DNA of 64,000 nt from Apostichopus japonicus (taxonomy: Eukaryota > Echinodermata > Holothuroidea > Aspidochirotida > Stichopodidae). A program made the position numbers and the translations under genes. The notes beneath the pieces were generated by a model. The model saw only the letters and a program-made list of their open reading frames with translations. It was not told the DNA's origin and made no database searches. This document shows positions 49,866 to 61,213 of the stretch, one piece after another. The DNA is taken from assembly GCF_037975245.1 (NCBI RefSeq), contig NC_092582.1, positions 25,890,077 through 25,954,076 of the forward strand, given 5' to 3'. Every line of letters starts with the position of its first letter. Position 1 is the stretch's first letter.

Positions 49866-52127
49866 GATAACTTTTCAGTGGAATTTTCCGTTCCTTCGTT
49901 TCCTAGGTAACATATAATCTTAGCCAAAAGATCCTTGGTATAATACAGCACGCACCTACCCAAATACTAGCATTAATGAGTAACTTATCCGAAGGGCCAA
50001 TCACAAGTAAAAGAGAATACTTTTCATCTAAGCTCCGCCTACAAGCGTGCCGTCAAGAAAAGAACACCTGGCTTTTATACAGTCTCATTGTTTTGAAATG
50101 TTTAATGATAAATAAAATGTTTGCGCTATTTGTTTACTAGTCCTTTGTAACAGCGGGTGAAAACTGGGTGGTAAATGACCCCCCAGGATGCCATGAAGTC
50201 TGACTAATGTACAAGTTGCATAAAGGATTTAAAGGTGGTAAACAAAAAGAACACCTGGCATTTAAGTCTCATTGTTTTGAAATGTTTAATTATAGAACAT
50301 GTTAAAACAATTTGTTTACGTGTTTTTTGCAACTGGTAAGTAAACTCGTAGTCGGAAATTATTGTAAGAAACCGGAAAGTAAATGACCCCTGGGGTTACT
50401 ATGAAGGAAGGGTGTAGTGTTGTTTATAATACATAATTTATTATTATTATTTTTAGTAGCAATATTATTGCTAGCATATTGGCCTATATATATATGGTTA
50501 CTTTGATACATATTCCATACCAGTACTAATTACACAACATGACCGAGAATTATTAATTTATTTTCCTTTTTGATATGATGATGATTTGATTTTGCTGAGC
50601 TGTACCCATAATTTAGATCTACAATCATGATTTTCACACAATACTACAAAAAGAGAAAATTAAAAATTAAAATTCTGCTACAAATTCTGGGACACATAGG
50701 TAAGAAACAATAAAATGTGTCTTTCAAATTTATTCTTATTCAGCACTTGAAAGAAGAAAACAAATAAAAGACAAACAGATATCACAAAGCTTGTTATAAA
50801 GATATGAAATATAATAAAAGGAATATTATTAAGCCATCAATAACTGTGATCCTAGGCTACAAAGAAAAACAATATTTCTTATCAAGACGGCACAAAAAAA
50901 AAACATTTCCAGTATTTATGGTCAGAACATGCAACAGGGATTCAGGAGTCCCATTCACCCCCACCCCCCCCCCCTCTTTGTGCCCAGCAATTTAAGATAA
51001 TTGTGTCTTCTTTGGAGAATGTAGGGCAGATTTCAATTTGGGAAAGACATTTTGTTATCTTTGTAACAATAATTACTTTCAGTTCATTCAAGACCTGCCA
51101 AGAAATAATGTTTTGTTACTCATGACTTAATCAGGGATACTTTCAATACCACTTTCTGTAAATCTCTATAATTTTAACATACAATATTTCATATAAAATG
51201 AAAACCTAGATTATCCTGACTTCTTTTATCTGGATTATCCTAATCTGCAGTCCAGTACTTCCATACACAAAACAGACTGCAATTACTTATTTATTTGTTT
51301 ATTTATTATGCAACAACATAGTAACATTAGTATACTTGTCTTCCAGTAGCAAAGCTGTACACATGTTACTTTATCCTATTTCACAGCATTAATACCAAAC
51401 AACAGTATGCTATGGATACAGACAATCAAATGGCACAATAATATTAAGGGTTAGGAAACTTCAGTTATACTCTACTAAGTATTTACTCTTCTCATATCCT
51501 GACAACCTCTAGAGTTCACTATATGTGTATGAACAACCATATTCATCTAAAATTTGATATAATATCACTCTAGAAGCTACTTAAACTTAACTTACCCCGC
51601 CCCTATCCCGCCCCCACTCATCACATGGCTTTAGCACACACTATCCACACCATAGACCAGTAAGTAATTTACTAGTATTCACATCTGTGAGAGTTTCAGA
51701 ACTTGATTTCTCATAAAATATTAAAAAATAGTACGATCTGTGTAAAGCAATACTGTACATATTTGCATATTTTGTCTTCTCATTTGCATATTATCATATT
51801 ATGTTTCTAGGTAATACAAGATAAACTTTTCACTGAACATAGAGGATACTTGTCCATATTGAAGTATTTTAAGCTAAATCAAATATGAGCACCATATTGA
51901 GAGCATGTTAGCTTCCTCATCTTGTTAATAGTAAAATTCTGAAGGAAGTAAGGAAAATCATTTATAAAAATAATAACTTTAAAAATTAAAACCATGAGGA
52001 AGACACACAAGAACTGCATATGTAACTTACATTGTTGAGTTATATTCTAGGACTGGTTCTAAATGTTGGATTTGATTTCAATACAACTGAAAGTATCATC
52101 AACTAATTTTCTCCACCCCCCCCTCAC
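49866..52127. other. intergenic, no gene recognised
   Basis: AT-rich. A related pair of stretches near 50055 and 50245 (AAAGAACACCTGGC...TCTCATTGTTTTGAAATG) shows a local duplication at about 180-190 bases. No exon seen. Confidence 0.5.
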
Positions 52128-52128
52128 C

Positions 52129-52164
52129 ATATATATATATGCCTTACTCTAGATATATATATAT

Positions 52165-52254
<90 letters not shown>
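52129..52254. repeat. AT microsatellite flanked by a 13-bp inverted repeat
   Basis: GCCTTACTCTAGA at 52141-52153 is the exact inverse of TCTAGAGTAAGGC at 52266-52278 in the SINE copy that follows. Confidence 0.85.
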
Positions 52255-52256
<2 letters not shown>

Positions 52257-52510
52257 TGTTTCATCTCTAGAGTAAGGCAAAATATGTCACCAAAACAGAA
52301 TTAGTATTGTTCGATACAGGTGACAAACGCCTACAGTGGAATTACGACCTTCCTTACCGGTTTCGAACCTCTGGACATAAATCAGCATGCATAGCTTAGT
52401 GGTTAGGGTGTCCGGGTACAGAGCCGGAGGCCCGGGTTCGAATCCCGGTGGAGGCTGGAAGTTTTTTCACTGTTCTTGATTTTTCAACTCATTACGATTT
52501 TCAATTATAT
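52253..52510 (+). mobile_element. tRNA-derived SINE-like repeat, copy 2
   Basis: A box TAGCTTAGTGG (52392-52402), B box GGTTCGAATCC (52435-52445), T-arm and an anticodon-like arm (TCCGG/CCGGA) present. Same length and order as copy 1 at 3601-3858. The first 130 bases differ at only a handful of sites; the tRNA middle differs more. Confidence 0.75.
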
Positions 52511-52869
52511 ATATATAAATATATCTATATATAGGATATTTATAAAATTCTTGAATTAGTATCACATCAGATTTTAAATACTGCACTTTTCATCTCAAAG
52601 GTCTCTTACTAGTTGAAAGTTTGGCCTGGTATCTTGAAACCTTACATTTTCTGTTTACACTACCTCTTTAAGTTCATCTTTAAATTACATTTGAACATAC
52701 AGACCTATGAAGTTAGATATCACAGTCGACAAAAAATATTTCAACTGATGTTTGTGTCCATAGAATCACTGGTCTGTCTAAACATGAACATCACTTTAAA
52801 TACAGGCTTGCATTAGCTGATTCATACAAATTACTTACCACAAACTCATTTCCTATAACTTAATTCATA

Positions 52870-52875
52870 TTTAAT
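52870..52875 (-). terminator. possible PIGC poly(A) signal (ATTAAA on the minus strand)
   Basis: On the minus strand ATTAAA lies about 85 bases after the PIGC stop. This is a position-based guess. Confidence 0.3.
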
Positions 52876-52960
52876 ATGCACTTATTACTTAATAATATCT
52901 AGAATACTACTATACCTATCCATAATTTGACATATAAACCCATAACAAGTTTGGTACTCT

Positions 52961-55900
52961 TCAGTGTTGTATAACTGCCTCATCCCAAGGGCCATGAATA
53001 TTACTGTAGGAAAGACAAAGGATAAGTTACATCTCACAGTATCGGAGAAAAGTTGACAAAACCCATTACAATGCATAATACATGAATTACTAAATGTAGT
53101 ACAGTCATGCATTCAACCCAATCAGTAAACTGCATACAACATATTACTAGTGTTGAAACATTAATAGTATAAACATCTGGAACTGAAGTAAGATTCAGGC
53201 TGGATTTACAATGATAGTCATTTCTGTATGATTCCTAAGATATAATATAACCAACCCACAATGGTGCTATACATATCAATTCAGAGGGCTTTTCTGTGAG
53301 GAGTTTTTGATGTGAGAAAGGTTAAGAAAATCAACTTTTTTTTTTTTATATTTTGCAGTCCAAGAAAACAGTACCAATATTATATCATTCTATAGTATTT
53401 TGACTGAACTTTCTTCAGTTGTTCTCAAATTTGGCAAACTTTTTGAAACTTGCTTATGGAATACAAATTGCCATTCCTAAGCATGTATTTATCACACATT
53501 AAGTTTGTAGCCTATAAATACTTATGCTGGAATGAACCTAAAACACAGTTGTAATATATTGTAAATCCTTACATTCTTCAACCCAATTTTAAAATGGTAA
53601 ACATAGCATATTTATGGTCTAGGTTTCATTTTTGCCATCTTCATAGAAATGATTCCATAGCAACACTCATATTTTCTACTTGCAAAAGGAACATGTAGTC
53701 TATGAGGAGTAAAGCCATGATCTGCAAGTTATGGGAAAATCCAAAAGTGGGTTGCCAAAATTTTTCTGCAAGTTTCAGAATTTTCCAGATATCGAACCAT
53801 ATATCTACAGTTTTTGAAGCCTGCAAACAGAGATCAACTAAATTTTATTTTTCTTAGCCAAAATTTTATTTTGATTAGCACAGATTAAGTTTAGGTAAAT
53901 TGGTTACCAAAAGCAAACATGCCGTTTTGGAAATACTTACTTCTTGTAAGGCTGAAGGTTGACCAGCCAGAATGGAGCTGCATATGTTATTGAAAAATGA
54001 ATGATCGTGAAAACCACAGCTGCCACAGTGTGAACAGACATAAGGCAAACCACACCGATGATAAAACAGAGCCAGGTTACTATAACTTGATGACTGGGGT
54101 ACAGAAGCTGTAAGGAAACATATAGAAGGATAGATTTAAACGAAGCAAAAAATTAATTTCGCATTGTAATTAGCTGCTTGGTTTGATATGTCTTCACAAA
54201 ATTGATAATTTGTATAATTTACATTGACACTACAACAACATTCATAAGCTTCACTAGTCCAGGTTCTATTTTCAATCATGATGAAAAAGTAAAAAATATT
54301 AAAAAATTTGACATGATTTCTGCATGACTTTATCAGTAAAACATGACTAATGAGTGTCCATGAAAAATCAATGAGCAAGGTGAAAAAGACAAAAGTTACT
54401 TGGGATCATAAATCAGTTGGAATATATTGATTAACTGAATCCCATATGTTGATTAATATCTTGCTTTGCAGTTTGTAAAATGGCTGTAAACTTTAAATGA
54501 AAACGAGTGTATCCCTACATCAAGAAATGTAGGGATAGGCAGCAGGGCAAGCATGCAGTACAAGGGAGGAACATAATCTTAATGACTACAACAGACATGG
54601 ACATTCTGAAGAGGCAGGGAGAAGTTTAAAGTAAATGCATTGCTTTAATGGAGAGAATAGCAGGCAGTGAGTGTGGTCTTGTTTATATAAGGTATTGTAA
54701 TCAGTGCTATCATGTGAACAAATAGGGTATGTCCATGATAACACGCTCACATCATATAAAACGTAATATCTGTGTAGTACAGACCTTTAACTTTCTTCGT
54801 AGCTCAGGCCAGAGAGCAAAGAGCTGCAGTGCTAGGGATACAGTGGTAAAGGCATGTAGAGAGGTTGGCAGCCTGGATGCCAGACAAACAGACGCAAAGA
54901 CAGACGCATTAAGAGACAGTGACTTGGACACTCTGGAGAGGATGGAGAAGCACAGAATAGTTACAAAATAGTCAACTAAACAAAACTGAAAGTCAGTAAC
55001 ATGACTATAAAATACCAAAAATGATTGCAGAAATCAGTTTGATAGCCTGGCCTATAAGAATGAGTGTATCAATTATAAACCTGGTTACATTAAAAAATTG
55101 AGCCTTACAGACTTTTGACTTGCTATTTGACTTTATGCCTCTCTGACCAAGATATGTAGTATGTACACATTATTTACAATATTTGAAAATACTGGGTATC
55201 CTTCAATCCAACTAACATATCTATTTGGTTCTAATATTTCATTGTTTCTATTTATCAAGCGATCAAGCTGATAATTTGATTTTAATACAGGAAAATTTTG
55301 TGACCCACAAGTTCGTGTATTATTTTGTTTAACTTCGGCATAATTCATCATTAAAATTTAACAGATTACAAAACACTCAAAAATGAAGGACTCTATCAAA
55401 TATTACTTACACAACTTTGGATGTCCCATAATCATGAAATATAAAATTGGCAAGAAGCATAAAAACCTGGCAAATGAAAAATAGAAACAGTCTTTTAACA
55501 TATTCAAATATAGTCTTGGCCAAAACAACAAAGAGATGAAAATTATTTCAAGTGAGTTTAACCACCTACTATTCAAATCGTAACTGTATTGATTAAACCA
55601 TCTATCAGTCTTTCAGTCTTTTACTATGGTTTAGTCAGTCAGTCAGTCTTTCCCTCAATAAAGAACCTGGCACTAGAGTTGGGAGACATATTCCCTCATT
55701 TCTAGATTTTCACTCACAAATATTTTCTACTTAAGTAAGCAGTGTTTCCCTTTTCAATATTAAAACTGTTTGTAAAATTTTAAGGTTCAAAAGTCCCCCC
55801 CCCACCACCTCCCCCCACCCCTCCTCTCACAGGTCTGATTTTGAGTCATAAGAAGCAGAGGAAATTGTTGTTAATACCTAGGAATACTTTGGATAACAAG

Positions 55901-57937
55901 AACTTGATAAATGAGATATCCTTTGAAAACTTTGCACTGTCACCATACAAGCTTGTAACTTTGATAATTTAGGATATGACCAGGTGGAGATGATTTTTCA
56001 GTTTGAGACAACTTCATGAAAATCAAGAAGACCAAAACATTTTCCTCTCTTTGGAATAACTTTTACAGCTTGGAAAACAAAGTCTTCAAGAACGTCTTAA
56101 AGCTTTGAAATAATGTTACACATAATACATATCATGCACTTTAACCACTAAAAGCATGAATAATTTAATTGAATATTGTTTCTTTCATAGGGTAACCGCA
56201 CTTACCGACATTGCATAGATGGTGTCTGTACTGACGGTGTCCGTTAATGTTTGAAGAACAGGAGACAGACCAAACGCATATGCAATAAATATCAAAGCAC
56301 TCCTTGTATTATCAGCCACTACAAAGCAAAGAGAAATAAGAATATGTTTGAAGAACACCAGACAGCCCAAACGCATAGGTGATAAATATCAAAGCACTCC
56401 TTGTATTATCAGCCACTACAAAGCAAAAAGAAATTAGAAGTAGAATATATTTGATCATGTGATGTGGGGGGGAAGGAGATGACAAAGTCCAGGCTAATAA
56501 TAAAGCAATAGATGACCAAGACTGAGATTTTGGTAGAGGGGTAGGAAATCATTTATCTTGACGAGATGAGACTTAACGAGATTAAAGCAGAGACTGCTTA
56601 CAAGATCTTTGCTGCTCTTTCCTCCATTCTCCTTTATCAACGAGATCATAGATGATAAAACCAGCTGCGGTGGTGACCAGAGACCAGATTAATATTGTAG
56701 CCGGATGTGCTAGCTCAGTACTCATAAGGATAAATATTACTACAAAAATGCAAATGCTGTAGAAGAGAATAAGATAAATGATGAAATGGAGACACAACTC
56801 GTGAAACTGCTTCTAAAACATCTCTAAATCCTCTCTAGATGCAAGATCAATGGTTAATTACTGTATGTGTAATTAAAAACTAGCCAACTGGCAAAGCTAT
56901 TGATAGAATTATTGCCTCTTTATACCATCAAATGCTCTGCAATTTTCACAAGAAAAGTATTAAAAGAGAGAATATTCAAAGAATATCTACAATGAATAAA
57001 GCTGACCCATGTTCACAAGGTTATCATTTAAGAGTCATTTTCCTAACAGGTTAAAAAGCAAAATTTATCTCAAATAGCTAACCTGCTCAGCTGTTGTGTT
57101 ACGACACCTGTCTCTGTAACCACACTCCAGTAATCATAATGCCTAATGTAGGCTGTAACAAGGAAGATGGAGGAAAAAGCAATTTATAATAGCATTAAAA
57201 TATGTAATTTGCATTGGGTTGTACTGTTGCATCATTGACAAAAAGAAAAAAACCTTTTTATAGTTTGATATGTAGACATCATATGTAAATATACTAAATG
57301 ATAGATATCAAGATAAAATAATACAGAATGAGATTTTAATTAAGTTTTTCCTTCTCAAACAAACATGAACTGATTGAAAACTCAACATAATAACATCAAT
57401 AAATGTGGAATGTCTGGCAGTGTTTATATGCTGTAGATCACAACCGTTCAGGATTTTGCCATTTTTTATTTTAATAACTTATGTCGGCTTCAGTCAAGGT
57501 AACACAACTTGCAGCATTGTTTCAGACTGTCAGTTGGCAAGGAGCAGTGGGTAACAATTCAAAATTTCAACAAATGTATATGATTCGGTGTGCAGGAGTC
57601 AGTTTATAACACAAGGAGTTTGACTTTTGACAACTATTCAGAACTCTGTGAGTTGAGTTAGGGTCACATTAAATTCAGTTGGGAGACTTAACTTTATATC
57701 TATATGAGTAACAGTAACATGAAAAGTAACATAAAAGAATGACCATGTTACGTTGTTTTCAAAGAAGACTGATCAATTTGATTCTTTAATACCTGACAAA
57801 CTTTACAAGCTAACAGTATGATGCAGTTACAGCCAAATTATTGTATTACCATTTTTTCTGAAATCCTCAAGGAAAGAACTATCAACATAGTTGTCAGGAA
57901 CTCCTTGATCGAGGTAGAGCACCTTCCTCCATTTCAT
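52961..57937 (-). CDS. PIGC: PIG-C, GPI-GlcNAc transferase subunit C (8 coding exons)
   Basis: Exons in transcript order: 57937-57850, 57152-57083, 56756-56602, 56318-56206, 55466-55411, 54932-54785, 54107-53941, 53003-52961. All introns are GT-AG with matching phases, giving 279 residues (human PIGC is 297). The start [19 protein letters not shown] matches the family N-terminus, the centre has [20 protein letters not shown] and [17 protein letters not shown], and the end is NIHGPWDEA. Several hydrophobic segments fit a multi-pass ER membrane protein. PIG-C is part of the complex (with PIGA, PIGH, PIGP, PIGQ, PIGY) that transfers GlcNAc to phosphatidylinositol, the first step of GPI-anchor synthesis. 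Exon 7 could be misread as ending in a stop (AAGAAG then TAA), but GTAAGT there is a strong donor and the last exon restores the conserved C-terminus. Part of exon 4 is duplicated upstream of it. Confidence 0.95.
56345..56441 (-). pseudogene. duplicated partial copy of PIGC exon 4 with its splice acceptor
   Basis: The 97 bases from 56248 are repeated in tandem from 56345. The copy, which lies upstream of the real exon in transcript order, keeps the acceptor (CTTTGTAG) and about 60 bases of exon 4 coding sequence, still reading [10 protein letters not shown] and then [11 protein letters not shown]. It then runs into the duplicated acceptor region with no donor at the equivalent place. It differs from the exon at several sites. 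It is probably a relic, or a weak decoy acceptor. Confidence 0.8.
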
Positions 57938-58590
57938 CTTTCACTGCAAAATAATCAATTGACCAGAAAATTAGCATGAAGCAATACTTTAAGAATGCCC
58001 TTAGACTGCAAAACACCCACTTATGTATGTAGCTGTTTATATACTGGCAACCAACAAAATATGTTTGCCAGTAAGAAACAAGCAAGGGAGTTGAAAATGC
58101 AGTCAGGGAAAGAGAGGGGGGGAGGGTAGGGTGGTTTGGTAGTTAGAGGGACAAATACTCTTTTAAAGGATGACTATTGTGATGATCTCCCTCTAGTTTT
58201 TTTCCAACAAGTAAAGTGTTTCCAGCAAAATGAGATGGATTCATAATTGTAAAGGCTTCAGTCAAAACCCTCAAAGGACAAATTTCCTTAAATTTGTGCA
58301 TGTGTTCAAATTTAGTTTACAGTTCAGGTTAAGAGATGACAAATTCATGAAAGTGCTTCACATTAAAAAAAAAATTGTTTTGACTGCTTTCACTGTATAA
58401 GTTTAGCAACTGTTGCATTGAGGCTGTCTTGATGAAAATTAGGGTTGAAGATGAGGTCATACAATTTACAATCAAACAAGGCACCTATAGCAACTATCAG
58501 TTTACCTGTAGCACACTATCAACAGAGAATACAAATATAGGGGAAAAGCCACCACATACCACCATGCATTTCGGTCATCTAACACTGCCT

Positions 58591-58995
58591 CAGAGATGCC
58601 AACCTCTTGACACAAAAAACAGACTGAACATCCTAAAAAATCAGATTTTTGAGAGAAAAATCAGATTTTCACAAAAACTCAACACTACCACTGGCCTGTT
58701 GGCCCCGGGCCAGTAAAATGTCAGAAAAATATTTTACTTGTAAGAGCGGGCAAGTAAAATGTTTGCTTTTTCAATAACATCTAATGAGAAAATTGTAAAG
58801 CATCTGTAATAATTCTTATGATGCCAAAAGGGTGTTTAAATGCATAATGAGAATAATGATACCTTCTAATTGCTTGCATTTTTTGAGCCAATGAGAATTT
58901 GGTTCAAGCCAGAAGTAGAAATGAGAAAAAAACTACTGTATAGACTTGAATAATCAAATATGAATTGCACCATGTAGCAAGATTATTGATCAACT

Positions 58996-59028
<33 letters not shown>

Positions 59029-59142
59029 GTTTTTTTTTTTTTTTTTTTTGAAAGATGAAAAGTCGTATTTTCAAGATGTGAATCGTATTTCACTTCTTTT
59101 ATCGTACTAAATACGATAAAATCGTACTGGTTGGCATCTCTG
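58591..59142. mobile_element. hAT-like element with 6-bp TSD upstream of PIGC coding exons
   Basis: Ends CAGAGATGCCAACC and GGTTGGCATCTCTG are exact inverses. CTGCCT flanks it at 58585-58590 and 59143-59148. Inside are repeated ATCAGATTTT and ATCGTATTTT motifs and an A28-CG-T20 run. It would lie in the first PIGC intron. Confidence 0.88.
59000..59049. repeat. A28-CG-T20 homopolymer hairpin
   Basis: 28 A, then CG, then 20 T: near-perfect dA/dT foldback. Length is likely unreliable in sequencing. Confidence 0.9.
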
Positions 59143-59148
59143 CTGCCT

Positions 59149-60299
59149 ACAATTTGGCCGAAAATCACACTTGAAATTTAGCAACTCTAGTTGGGTCATA
59201 ATAACATATCATCTACAAACAAGCATAATTCTTTGTCCAAAAAACCAATACCTGCATTAGTAGCATGCAATGTGTCCAATTTCATGTTTGCCTTTGAACT
59301 GGCAATTGCTGCTATTTGTTTAATTAAATTTCTACATAGATTTGGCAATGTGGTAACAACATGCGTAGAGACAATTTCTGTAGAGCTCAATATTTTGCCA
59401 AATAATGGCACCATACTGGTACCTGTTATGCCACAATCTACTGAAATTTGTTGGACATTCAATTAAATGAGTTATCATAGTGGTGTTGCTACTGTAGATA
59501 TTTTGATATGGGGTGGGAGAGGGGCAGGAAAATGACATGGAGTCCAGGGACCCACCATAGGCCCCTGGTAGGGGGTGAGTTCAATGAAGTTTTGTGGTTA
59601 TCCTCGACTCTACTATTACTAGTAGTACTGGACTGCATACCTTTCATTTATACAAGGGTGATTAGTATTGCATGAGTAAAGAACCATATGGCCCTAGTTT
59701 TCAGATCTTGACACTAGCCTAGAATGTAGTATTGTGGTAGGAATAGTGAATAATTTATCTGGTGTTAGATACAGTAGTGCAATATTATGCAAAATGGATT
59801 AATTGCTACACAAATGCATGATGTAGCCTAGGCCTAGTCTATAATATAGGCCTCCAATTTCCAAAGCCTAGCTTTTTTGTGTGTGCTCATAACCAGGTCC
59901 AAGGTAATTCCTATTTGGGTGGAATATTTTGTTATGCTGATGTACTTGCTGTGTTGCATGCGTTCTTGGATTTGGCGTCACAAATTTACTGCATCACTGG
60001 AGTGAAATGACACTTGAAAGCTGAAATGTAACTTTAGGCCAGTTAAGCCTACATTTTACTAAGCAGAATTTAGGCCTAACTCATCCTAGACTTTGCCTAT
60101 GGTTAACGTTAGGTCCAGTTCTGCAAAATGTTCTGTCTAAAGGGAAATGGTGATATTTATCTTTCAGACACTGGTTTAACAGCATCTTATTTACCGACGG
60201 AAATCATAAAATAACTCGTAAAAGTCCATACGCTATCATTTGCATTTCCTTCTAAACATGGAAATCAGTCGTGAACAAGACCAATCCAATAGCACTCAC
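59149..60299. other. putative PIGC first intron, distal part; no feature recognised
   Basis: Overlapping small frames on both strands at 59191-59540 show no family resemblance I recognise. Confidence 0.45.
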
Positions 60300-60400
60300 C
60301 TGTTACTGACACTGGTAATGATATTGTAACTATGCGCCTGCTGTCAATCATAGTTTTGCACAAGCGATCAGAGCCGTATACGGCTCTGCAAGCGATTATT
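60300..60400 (-). promoter_or_regulatory. PIGC: probable PIGC non-coding first exon / promoter region
   Basis: The first coding exon of PIGC starts at a good acceptor (TTTTGCAG, AG at 57945-57944) only 6 bases before the ATG, so a leader exon must lie upstream. The best donor on the minus strand is CAG|GTGAGTGC, with the exon ending at 60300, which would make a 2.36-kb first intron. The 5' end cannot be set from sequence. If the leader includes the ATG at 60350, splicing makes a short upstream reading frame that overlaps the PIGC start out of frame. A 20-bp palindromic insertion (60369-60388) lies in or just upstream of this exon. Confidence 0.4.
60369..60388. mobile_element. 20-bp perfect palindromic insertion with perfect 8-bp TSD
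   Basis: CAGAGCCGTATACGGCTCTG is its own reverse complement and is flanked by CAAGCGAT at 60361-60368 and 60389-60396. It has the hAT-style CAG...CTG ends and an 8-bp duplication but no interior. It lies just upstream of, or within, the probable PIGC leader exon. Confidence 0.85.
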
Positions 60401-61208
60401 GTATAGCGCCACTTATTGTCAAACCGAACGCGATTCACTTTACCAGTGGGCTCTGCCATCCACCCTTCGGCCCCAACCTCACCCCCCCCCCCCTCCCCCA
60501 ACACCCCTTCGCTCTCTCCCTCTATCACAGACAGAAAGTGAGTGTTTACTAAATGAATTGTTCAAAAAGCGAGAAATACTGTCCCCGTTATACGTTTCCG
60601 ATACATGAAAGTAAGCAAGAAAAGTGATAAATCTGAGCAAGTGGCCTATTACAAATGCATATCTTAAAACTTAAATAAAGGTACAGAAAAAACTGAGGTT
60701 AAGTTCTGGTCACCACTGTATTTTAGTGAGGATTATAATGAATATAAACTTGAATAGTTATTATACACACAAAGGAAGGTCATGATAAGGCAGAGGGGGT
60801 TGGGGAGGTTTGAGGGCTCGAGAGCTAAAAAATGCGAGGAAAGGTGCAGCAAACATATACACACTAATAGAATACGCATGACTTTAAATATGCTTCAAGT
60901 TGTTATGTGAACTGATCTTCCTAAAGTATTGAACCATTTAATACTGTACTTGATTGATTAACATTCCCTCTATCTACCAAACATCACCCCACTGGGGCCC
61001 TCCCCCACTTCATCACGGTATGTATTCAGTATTTCCTTTCCACCCCGCCCTTTAGCCTGGGCATGCTTATTGCGGACACAGTTTCGTGTTAATGTAAGTT
61101 ATTTGTTAGAAGGAAGATTGTTGTATGCACTATAGCCAAGACAAATTTAGACATTCTGTGAAGGCAATTTATGAGGGAGCCATACCTTACGAACAACGGT
61201 AAGTTATT
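60401..61208. other. upstream of PIGC, no gene recognised
   Basis: A C-rich tract at 60460-60500. No divergent gene was seen. Confidence 0.5.
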
Positions 61209-61213
61209 ATTTA

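Noticed and set aside
52383-52458. Genuine tRNA gene
   Set aside because: Same SINE-like unit with unpaired acceptor ends.
53930-53941. Stop codon directly after PIGC exon 7 (Lys-Lys-stop)
   Set aside because: The stop overlaps a strong GTAAGT donor, and splicing to 53003 restores the conserved NIHGPWDEA end in phase.
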